This document shows, piece by piece, positions 1-5,159 of a DNA stretch of 5,765 nt (its first letter is position 1; every line of letters starts with the position of its first letter). The notes beneath the pieces are model-generated. The model searched no databases and was not told the DNA's origin. It was given only the letters and a program-made list of their open reading frames with translations. Origin of the DNA: an uncultured Ruminococcus sp. (lineage in GTDB: Bacteria; Bacillota; Clostridia; Oscillospirales; CAG-272); contig URUL01000110.1 in NCBI GenBank assembly GCA_900551005.1, positions 1 to 5,765 of the forward strand. The letters are read 5' to 3'. A program made the position numbers and the translations under genes.

Positions 1-15
1 CGAAACGGCTTGACC

Positions 16-44
16 AGTATATCACACTTCTTCTCTCTTGTCAA
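16..44 (-). promoter_or_regulatory. Strong leftward sigma-A promoter; its gene is outside the window
   Basis: On the minus strand a perfect -35 box TTGACA (positions 44-39) is followed by a 17-base spacer and a -10 box TATACT (21-16). The bases just before the -10 box are TGA, giving an extended -10 (TGn). By spacing, transcription should start near position 9 and run leftward off the window edge. Only one base of the -10 box differs from consensus. Such strength is typical of stable RNA genes or very highly expressed genes, but the target cannot be seen, so that part is inference. Confidence 0.85.
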
Positions 45-48
45 CCCC

Positions 49-85
49 TTTTTCTAAACTTTTTTCGCTTTTTTTGATATTTTTT
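49..85 (-). promoter_or_regulatory. Phased A-tracts upstream of the left-edge promoter (UP element or curved DNA)
   Basis: Read on the minus strand, four A-runs lie directly upstream of the -35 box: A5 at 49-53, A6 at 60-65, A7 at 69-75 and A6 at 80-85. Their centres are about 11.5, 9.5 and 10.5 bases apart, close to one helical turn. Relative to the predicted start near position 9 they cover about -40 to -76. That includes the zone where the RNA polymerase alpha C-terminal domain contacts UP elements. A 9-base direct repeat TTTTTTCGC (plus strand, 60-68 and 80-88) is part of the ladder. The sequence is direct observation; its role as an UP element or bend is inference. Confidence 0.6.
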
Positions 86-125
86 CGCAGCATAGCAAAA
101 TCATGAAAACCGAGTAAAATATACA

Positions 126-156
126 AAAAGGCTTACGCCTTTTCGACTGTAAGCCT
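126..156 (-). terminator. Intrinsic terminator overlapping the DUF1934 stop codon
   Basis: On the minus strand two alternative hairpins end in the same run of T residues. One pairs AGGCTTAC (156-149) with GTAAGCCT (136-129) around a 12-base loop. The other, inside it, pairs AAAAGGC (143-137) with GCCTTTT (132-126) around the GNRA-type loop GTAA. T residues follow through 125. The stop codon TAA (135-133) lies in the loop of the short hairpin and in the 3' arm of the longer one. The two cannot form at once because both use 130-136. Either could end the gpmI-DUF1934 transcript. Confidence 0.65.
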
Positions 157-564
157 GTATTTTGCTTCCTGCATCACGATTCCGCGCGATTCCATAACAT
201 ATTTCAGATATATCTCCCCGCCGTTTTCATAATCAATGCTGTTATCCACGCACTGTGAAGAGATAACGAGATCAAATGCGCCAAACGCAAGCTCATATGT
301 GCACGGATATCTCTTTCCGCGTTCAAACACACAGGACATTTTCGCGCTTCCGATGCGGGAAAGCGAGATGACATCCCGCTCTCCCACGGAAAACGACATC
401 GTATTATTGACGATATCGCCCTCACCGGAAATATCTTCTTCATATTTTATATATATACGGCCGTCGTGCAGCTCCATCGTTCCCTCACAGGAAACGTTAA
501 TATCGAGCTCATCGCCCTCGGGGTCTCGCTGGGTGGATTTTATTTTAAGTTTTACGTCCTTCAT
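133..564 (-). CDS. DUF1934 (YwiB-like) small beta-barrel protein
   Basis: This encodes a 143-residue cytoplasmic protein with no signal peptide or membrane segment. The pattern of short alternating beta strands fits the DUF1934 family, whose B. subtilis member is YwiB, a small beta-barrel of unknown function. Visible family-like features are the N-terminal strand VKLKIKSTQ (residues 4-12), the CEGTMEL turn (26-32), IYIKYEED (37-44), LSRIGSAKM (68-76) and the glycine-containing FGAFDLVIS strand (94-102). I chose the ATG at 564-562 because it overlaps the gpmI stop as ATGA, which suits translational coupling, and because the protein then begins as family members usually do. A GTG at 591-589, with GAGG about 11 bases upstream, would add nine residues and is the alternative. 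The stop codon lies inside the terminator hairpin. No reaction or partner is known to me; the family call is moderately firm and the function unknown. Confidence 0.8.
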   Translation of the reverse strand: MKDVKLKIKSTQRDPEGDELDINVSCEGTMELHDGRIYIKYEEDISGEGDIVNNTMSFSVGERDVISLSRIGSAKMSCVFERGKRYPCTYELAFGAFDLVISSQCVDNSIDYENGGEIYLKYVMESRGIVMQEAKYRLTVEKA

Positions 565-2216
565 TTTACATCTATAAGGCTTTCCTTCCACATGGAGGGC
601 GCCTCGTAGCCAAGCAGATTTACAGTTGTGGCGGCAACATTGGCGAGACCGAAATCAGCCTGTGGCTTTACACTGTATTTATCGGAGGTGAAATTATCAT
701 ATATGATGAACGGAACGGGATTGAGCGTATGGCTCGTCTTTGCCTTGGGGGAGCCGTCGGCATTTGTTTTGACGGTGCCCTTCTTCTTATCGACCTCAAA
801 CATTTCGTCTGCGTTTCCATGATCTGCGGTGATGAGCGCTACTCCGCGAGCCTCATCGACAGCGGCAAGGATTCTCGCGAGCTGAAGATCGAGCGCCTCC
901 ATCGAGCAGATCGTAGCCTCATAATTTCCCGTGTGTCCAACCATATCGCCGTTCGGAAAATTGGCGCGGATATACTGATACTTGCCGGACTTTATCGCAT
1001 CAATGAGTTTATCGGTGATGATGGCGCATTGCATCCAGGGGCGCTGTTCAAACGGAACGACATCAGAGGGAATCTCTACATAAGTTTCCGTTTTCTCATC
1101 AAACTTTCCGCTCTTGTTTCCGTTCCAGAAATAAGTTACATGACCGTATTTCTGCGTTTCGGAAATGGCAAACTGCGTGATTCCCGTTTCGGCGAGATAT
1201 TCTCCCATGGTATTTGTGATATGAGGCGGAGAAACGAGATATCGGGAAGGGATGTGCAGGTCGCCGTCATATTCGAGCATGCCCGCATAAACTACATTCG
1301 GAACTCTTACGCGATCGAATTTATCGAAATCCGCATCGCCCTCGAAGGCTTCGGAGATCTCGATGGCGCGGTCGCCGCGGAAATTATAGAAGATAACGCT
1401 GTCGCCGTCATTTATCGTGCCTACCGGCTTGCCGTCCTCTGCGATAACGAAGGCAGGCAGATCCTGGTCTATTACGCCCGTTTCGGATCTGTAGGTCGTA
1501 ATGGCATCTTCCGCCGAAGCGAACTGTCTGCCCTCGCCGAGAACATGCGTATGCCAGCCGGCCTCTACCATTTTCCAGTTTGCACCGTAGCGGTCCATAG
1601 TAATCTTCATTCTGCCACCGCCGGAAGCTATCTTTACATCGAAATCCGCCGAGCGGATTGAAGAGAGAAATTCCTCAAAGGGACGTACATATTCGAGAGC
1701 CGATGTTTCTCCCACATCTCTGCCGTCGAGCAGGATATGTACGCGAACGCACTTTATCCCGTCCTCCTTGGCATGCGATATCATAGCCTTGAGGTGGTCT
1801 ATATGAGAATGTACATTTCCGTCGGAGAAAAGTCCGATGAAATGAAGTGTGGAGGCATTCGCCTTTACGTTTTTCGTGATCTCGCCCCATGCCTTTCCTG
1901 CGAAAAGCGCGCCGTTCTCGATGGACTGCGACACGAGCTTTGCTCCCTGCGCAATTACCTGGCCGCTGCCGAGCGCATTGTGACCGTCCTCGGAATTTCC
2001 CTTATCGTATTCCGAAGGGAGGCCGACTGCCGTGCCGTGCGCCTTGAGCTTAAGGCAGGGATACTTTTTCATGAGCATATCGAGCGTAGGCGTATATGCC
2101 TTGGAAACGGCATCTCCTTCCTTGCCGCTTCCGATGCCGACACCGTCCATGACGATGGTTACGACAGGACCGGCAACGCCGACTGTATTTTTCATTTTAT
2201 TAAGACCTGAACTCAT
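561..2216 (-). CDS. gpmI: 2,3-bisphosphoglycerate-independent phosphoglycerate mutase
   Basis: The 551-residue cytoplasmic enzyme interconverts 3- and 2-phosphoglycerate in glycolysis and gluconeogenesis using two metal ions (usually manganese) and a phosphoserine intermediate. The expected residues are all present: D24 in MDGVGIG, nucleophile S75 in GNSEDGH, histidines in VHSH (135-138), GRD (165-167), R202 and R209 in the GGGR..MDR stretch, R280 and R283 in NFRGDR, K356 in ETQKYGHVT, D424 and H428 in GDMVGHTG, D465 and H466 in TADHGN, and H496 in SHTLNPVP. It is longer than the roughly 510-residue Bacillus enzyme, and its NALGSGQVIAQGAKLV stretch resembles the longer, plant-like subgroup. 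The serine loop reads DKGNSEDGH instead of the usual MGNSEVGH. The ATG at 2216 has AAGGA at 2228-2224, seven bases upstream. It is transcribed from the consensus promoter at 2260-2288 and shares four bases with the following DUF1934 gene. Confidence 0.97.
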   Translation of the reverse strand: MSSGLNKMKNTVGVAGPVVTIVMDGVGIGSGKEGDAVSKAYTPTLDMLMKKYPCLKLKAHGTAVGLPSEYDKGNSEDGHNALGSGQVIAQGAKLVSQSIENGALFAGKAWGEITKNVKANASTLHFIGLFSDGNVHSHIDHLKAMISHAKEDGIKCVRVHILLDGRDVGETSALEYVRPFEEFLSSIRSADFDVKIASGGGRMKITMDRYGANWKMVEAGWHTHVLGEGRQFASAEDAITTYRSETGVIDQDLPAFVIAEDGKPVGTINDGDSVIFYNFRGDRAIEISEAFEGDADFDKFDRVRVPNVVYAGMLEYDGDLHIPSRYLVSPPHITNTMGEYLAETGITQFAISETQKYGHVTYFWNGNKSGKFDEKTETYVEIPSDVVPFEQRPWMQCAIITDKLIDAIKSGKYQYIRANFPNGDMVGHTGNYEATICSMEALDLQLARILAAVDEARGVALITADHGNADEMFEVDKKKGTVKTNADGSPKAKTSHTLNPVPFIIYDNFTSDKYSVKPQADFGLANVAATTVNLLGYEAPSMWKESLIDVK

Positions 2217-2259
2217 TTTTCTTTCCTTTCTTATTATATACTGTTTTTCTTACCGCTTT

Positions 2260-2288
2260 ATTATATAACGCCGCATGACTTTTGTCAA
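2260..2288 (-). promoter_or_regulatory. Perfect-consensus sigma-A promoter for gpmI
   Basis: On the minus strand TTGACA (2288-2283) is followed by exactly 17 bases and then TATAAT (2265-2260). Both boxes match the consensus at every base. The predicted start is near 2253, leaving a leader of about 37 bases before the gpmI ATG, enough for the AAGGA ribosome site but too short for a riboswitch. This implies strong constitutive expression of gpmI and DUF1934, independent of the upstream yitT gene. Confidence 0.92.
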
Positions 2289-2294
2289 CGGTAT

Positions 2295-2320
2295 ATGTGA
2301 TTTTTCGCGCAAAGTCACAT
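2295..2320. other. Interrupted palindrome between yitT and the gpmI promoter
   Basis: ATGTGA (2295-2300) and TCACAT (2315-2320) form a perfect 6-base inverted repeat around a 14-base centre that itself contains TTT-CGCGC-AAA symmetry. It overlaps the yitT stop codon (2317-2315) and is centred roughly 55 bases upstream of the predicted gpmI start. No T-run follows on the minus strand, so it is a poor intrinsic terminator. It could be an operator, a weak mRNA 3'-end hairpin or chance. Confidence 0.3.
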
Positions 2321-3244
2321 CTGTTTTTTCGTTCCGCGCTTCGGATACAGCGGAACATTCTCGCCGCCGTTTTCATTGAAGCCTTCTCCTATTGCCTGTG
2401 TGACCTCCGTAAGGACCACAAAAGCGTTTTTATCGATACCGCGGACTATCTTTTTCAGCTTGTATATTTCGTTTTTCTTCACGACGCACATGACCGCGCG
2501 ACTTTCCTTTTTGGCATACCAGCCCTCGCCGTGAAGAAGCGTGATGCCGCGTTCCAGCTCCGTCGATATGACCTCGGCGATCTCCTCGAACCGTTCTGAG
2601 AAAATAAGCGCGAGACGCGCTTTTTCAAAACCGCTCACCGTCATATCAAGCACCGTTGTGAAGAGGAATATCGCAACGGCGGAATAGAGAACGGTCATAT
2701 AGCTGTTTGTCAGCACAGCGGCAAAGACTATGATCGCGCAGTCGCAGATAAACATCAGCGTAGACGGGGAAAAATGCGGGAATTTCACCTTCAGGATAAA
2801 GCCGACGATATCGGTCCCACCCGTGGTATATCCGCGTGAAAACATGATTCCCAGCGATGCGCCGAGAATGACGGCACCGATCACGGCACAGAGAAAGCCG
2901 TTTTCCTCCGGCAAATTGACACCCGGCGGGAATATGCCGATAGCTCCGGTAATATCTATGGCAAGAGACGAGATGATCATGCCGAGTATTCCCTTTATGC
3001 TCGCGCGGATCCCGTAAAAATAGGTGAAAATAAGCATCAGGGGAATGTTTATAATTATGATCATCGTACCTATCGGCAGCTTCACCAAGCCGGCATTATA
3101 GAGCGCGGTGGCAATACCCGATGCCCCTCCGACATATACGTTAACCGGGATGAGAAACATATTGTATGCCGCACCGTACAATATTCCTCCGAGAAGAAGA
3201 TATGCCGCATCCGTCAGAATTTCCTTCCATCTGATCTTAGCCAT
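2315..3244 (-). CDS. YitT family membrane protein (DUF161 plus DUF2179)
   Basis: This 309-residue inner-membrane protein belongs to the YitT family: an N-terminal membrane domain of about five or six hydrophobic segments followed by a soluble DUF2179 domain. Hydrophobic stretches lie at about 13-33, 58-78, 86-104, 117-135, 161-179 and 183-204. Family-typical motifs are GGASGIA (39-45) and GGTDIVG (142-148) in the membrane part. In the C-terminal domain they are FEKAR (206-210), RGITLLHGEGWY (232-243), LKKIVRGIDKNAFV (263-276) and GEGF (286-289). The family's transported or sensed molecule is not established. The ATG at 3244 is chosen because GAGGAGG precedes it by six bases. The frame stays open upstream to 3466, but that extension would run antisense through the flippase start and lacks family similarity. 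The gene diverges from the flippase and lies 98 bases upstream of gpmI on the same strand without an obvious terminator between, so some read-through is possible. Confidence 0.92.
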   Translation of the reverse strand: MAKIRWKEILTDAAYLLLGGILYGAAYNMFLIPVNVYVGGASGIATALYNAGLVKLPIGTMIIIINIPLMLIFTYFYGIRASIKGILGMIISSLAIDITGAIGIFPPGVNLPEENGFLCAVIGAVILGASLGIMFSRGYTTGGTDIVGFILKVKFPHFSPSTLMFICDCAIIVFAAVLTNSYMTVLYSAVAIFLFTTVLDMTVSGFEKARLALIFSERFEEIAEVISTELERGITLLHGEGWYAKKESRAVMCVVKKNEIYKLKKIVRGIDKNAFVVLTEVTQAIGEGFNENGGENVPLYPKRGTKKQM

Positions 3245-3250
3245 GATTAA

Positions 3251-3257
3251 CCTCCTC
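3251..3257 (-). promoter_or_regulatory. Ribosome binding site that fixes the yitT start
   Basis: The minus strand reads GAGGAGG here, a near-complete Shine-Dalgarno sequence six bases before the ATG at 3244-3242. It decides between this start and the much longer open frame that continues to 3466. Confidence 0.9.
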
Positions 3258-3283
3258 ATATTTTTTATATTTGCGGAATATAG

Positions 3284-3289
3284 ATTATA
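3284..3289 (-). promoter_or_regulatory. Possible -10 box for yitT
   Basis: The minus strand carries a perfect TATAAT at 3289-3284, which would place a start near 3277 and give a leader of about 33 bases before the yitT ATG. The sequences 16-18 bases upstream (AAAACT, GAAAAC, CGAAAA) are poor -35 boxes and no TGn extension precedes it. An activator may be needed, or the match may be chance in an AT-rich gap. Confidence 0.35.
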
Positions 3290-3312
3290 TGTACAAGCCC
3301 AAAAAAGTTTTC

Positions 3313-3319
3313 GGGGTGA
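3313..3319 (+). promoter_or_regulatory. Ribosome binding site supporting a TTG start of the flippase
   Basis: GGGGTGA at 3313-3319 resembles the GGAGGTGA Shine-Dalgarno and ends four bases before TTG at 3324-3326. The next in-frame ATG (3348) has only AAAGAAA and a T-run before it. This site therefore favours TTG. Confidence 0.7.
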
Positions 3320-3323
3320 TTTT

Positions 3324-4883
3324 TTGAATCGGGTAAAGAAATTTTTTATGAATGCACTTATCATGGGTGCATCATCTCTCTTCATGCGCACCGTTTCCGT
3401 CTGCTGGAGCGCATATGTGGCAAACAGAATAGGTGCCGAGGGATCGGGACTCTTTTCGCTCATCATGAGCGTCTATGCCTTTGCCGTGACTCTCGCCTGC
3501 TCCGGGATAAACCTGGCGGTCATGCGTCTCGTCTCACAGGAGATAGGACTCGGCAATGACAAAAATGCTGTCAGCATCATGAAAAAATGCGTCGGCTATT
3601 GTCTCTTCTTCGGCATCGGTGCGGGCATCCTTCTCTTTTCACTCTCGGGAGTGATTGCCAATAAGATCCTCTGCGATGGGCGAACGGCGCTTTCTCTTCG
3701 CGCGCTCTCCGTCAGCCTGCCGTTCATTGCTCTGTCAAATGTTTTCTCGGGTTATTTTTCGGCGGTACGCCGCGTTTATAAGAACGCCGCCTCGAGCATT
3801 GCCGAGCAGTTTGTGAAAATAGGGATCACCGTCGTCTTTCTTCTGATTATCGCGCCGCGCGGCATAGAATATGCCTGTCTGGCACTCGTTCTCGGTTCCT
3901 GTATCGCAGAGGCTCTTTCCTTTTTTTATATGTTCGTGCTCTATATCTTCGATAAGAAAAAGCACCTCTCCGACAAGAATTCAAATGAGGAAAGGAAAAA
4001 TTTCCTTTCTCAGATAGTCGGTATAGCCATGCCGATCGCGCTCAGCTCTTATCTTCGCTCGGGACTCGTGACCGTCGAGCACGTGCTCATTCCGATAGGA
4101 TTGAAAAAATCCGGCGCTGATGCCGCAGCGGCGCTTGCCTCTTACGGCACGATACACGGCATGGTACTGCCGCTGATACTCTTTCCCTCTGCCGTCTGCA
4201 TAACCTTCGCGAGTCTGATTATTCCCGAGCTTTCCGAACTTGATGCCAAGTATACGACCGTGTATCGAAATACGCATATCTGCTATATCGTCAAGCGTGC
4301 CGTAAAGTTCGTTTCCGTCTTCGCCATAGGAACGGCGGGAATATTCATCTGCTTTTCCAAGCCGCTCGGAAATCTGATATATCCCGGCACAGATGCGGCG
4401 AAGTACATAGGCATTTTTGCCGCCGCTATTCCCGTCATGTATACGGATACGGCAGTTGACGGCATGCTGAAAGGACTGGGACAGCAACTCAGCTCCATGA
4501 AATATAACATCATCGATGCCGCCGTCAGCGTCGTACTGGTCTATACGCTTCTTCCGAGGCTCGGCATTTACGGATACGTCATATGTGTTTTCGTCTGCGA
4601 AATACTGAATTTTTCTCTGAGCATGGGCAGACTGATCGCCGTCACAGGTGCAAATATCTCTCTTCCCGCCATAACCGCGGCGCCCGTCTGCTGTATCGCG
4701 GGTGCCGCCTCGCTCTCTCTCATCATATGCCGCATATTTGGCATTGTCCTTGATACGGCGCCGAAATGCGCCGCCGCGATTATCACAACGATCATTTTCT
4801 ATCTGCTTCTCATGGCAGGCGTATCTGCGGTCAGCCGCGAGGAGATCAACTGGTTTCGCTCCGTTTTTAAAAAAGAGAGTTGA
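3324..4883 (+). CDS. SpoVB-like oligosaccharide/lipid-linked flippase (MOP superfamily)
   Basis: The 519-residue, very hydrophobic protein fits the polysaccharide-biosynthesis/SpoVB branch of the MOP exporter superfamily, whose members flip lipid-linked sugars across the cytoplasmic membrane. Length is close to B. subtilis SpoVB (about 518). Family-like parts are the N-terminal SSLFMRTVSVCWSAYVANRIGAEGSGLFSL (17-46), the GINLAVMRLVSQEIG segment (61-75), a charged cytoplasmic loop at about 210-227, MPIALSSYLRSGLVTVEHVLIP (236-257), FASLIIPELSEL (295-306) and MLKGLGQQLSSMKYNIID (381-398). The tail RSVFKKES (512-519) is basic and likely cytoplasmic. TTG at 3324 is chosen from its ribosome site; ATG at 3348 would give 511 residues. 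The frame is open back to 3108, but that region is antisense to yitT. Whether it serves spore cortex, wall or surface polysaccharide synthesis cannot be told, as no glycosyltransferases adjoin it. It ends with TGA and a terminator follows. Confidence 0.88.
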   Translation: MNRVKKFFMNALIMGASSLFMRTVSVCWSAYVANRIGAEGSGLFSLIMSVYAFAVTLACSGINLAVMRLVSQEIGLGNDKNAVSIMKKCVGYCLFFGIGAGILLFSLSGVIANKILCDGRTALSLRALSVSLPFIALSNVFSGYFSAVRRVYKNAASSIAEQFVKIGITVVFLLIIAPRGIEYACLALVLGSCIAEALSFFYMFVLYIFDKKKHLSDKNSNEERKNFLSQIVGIAMPIALSSYLRSGLVTVEHVLIPIGLKKSGADAAAALASYGTIHGMVLPLILFPSAVCITFASLIIPELSELDAKYTTVYRNTHICYIVKRAVKFVSVFAIGTAGIFICFSKPLGNLIYPGTDAAKYIGIFAAAIPVMYTDTAVDGMLKGLGQQLSSMKYNIIDAAVSVVLVYTLLPRLGIYGYVICVFVCEILNFSLSMGRLIAVTGANISLPAITAAPVCCIAGAASLSLIICRIFGIVLDTAPKCAAAIITTIIFYLLLMAGVSAVSREEINWFRSVFKKES

Positions 4884-4949
4884 GCTTCTGTATATATTGT
4901 ACCATATTTCCCTCCGAATTCATACTGTTTTTTGAAAATATAACCACAA

Positions 4950-4983
4950 AAAAATACCGCTTGAATTTTTTGGCGGTATTTTT
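4950..4983 (+). terminator. Intrinsic terminator of the flippase gene (possibly bidirectional)
   Basis: AAAAATACCGC (4950-4960) pairs perfectly over 11 bases with GCGGTATTTTT (4973-4983) around a 12-base loop, with the T-run forming the end of the 3' arm. It lies 66 bases past the flippase stop. Read on the minus strand the same stem ends in seven T residues, so it may also stop leftward transcripts. Confidence 0.8.
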
Positions 4984-5060
4984 CGGTGTGTGCCCCGTTA
5001 CATTTCCGAGGCGGCAAATAGCGACAGTTCTTCTTTTGGCTGTGCAGACCGAGTCGGCAT

Positions 5061-5113
5061 AAAAATCCCCTCGGTGCAGTCCCGGTTATCGGGTGTCTGC
5101 GCAGAGGGGATTT
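5061..5113 (-). terminator. Terminator of the GH2 gene with a long compound stem
   Basis: On the minus strand AAATCCCCTC (5113-5104) pairs over 10 bases with GAGGGGATTT (5072-5063), followed by T residues to 5061. Inside it GCAG (5100-5097) pairs with CTGC (5079-5076), and CCCG (5093-5090) with CGGG (5084-5081) around a 5-base loop, giving a long, interrupted hairpin. It starts about 46 bases after the GH2 stop codon. Rightward, only a broken T-run follows, so the main direction is leftward. Confidence 0.85.
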
Positions 5114-5159
5114 GTTATTTCATGCTTATGAATCATGCTTTTATGACATCGGCATAAAG

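Noticed and set aside
729..1661. Long open frame of 310 codons on the plus strand
   Set aside because: It lies wholly antisense to gpmI, whose protein matches a known enzyme residue by residue. The antisense product has no recognisable domain; it is a codon-bias shadow.
2233..2238. Second TATAAT on the minus strand, close to the gpmI start
   Set aside because: Transcription from it would start near 2226, inside the ribosome binding site, and no good -35 box sits at the right distance. The 2260-2288 promoter explains the gene better.
3108..3323. N-terminal extension of the flippase frame by 72 codons
   Set aside because: It is antisense to the start of yitT, and the family's typical N-terminus begins just after the TTG at 3324, which has its own ribosome site.
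3245..3466. N-terminal extension of the yitT frame by 74 codons
   Set aside because: The extension overlaps the flippase start in antisense, has no family similarity, and a GAGGAGG site marks the ATG at 3244.
4890..4925. Extended -10 (TGG-TACAAT) and GGAGGG before ATG on the minus strand
   Set aside because: No acceptable -35 box is present and the frame ends after about a dozen codons, so neither promoter nor gene is supported.
4880..5062. Short open frame of 60 codons on the plus strand in the convergent gap
   Set aside because: It spans the flippase terminator, has no ribosome site and no domain-like composition.
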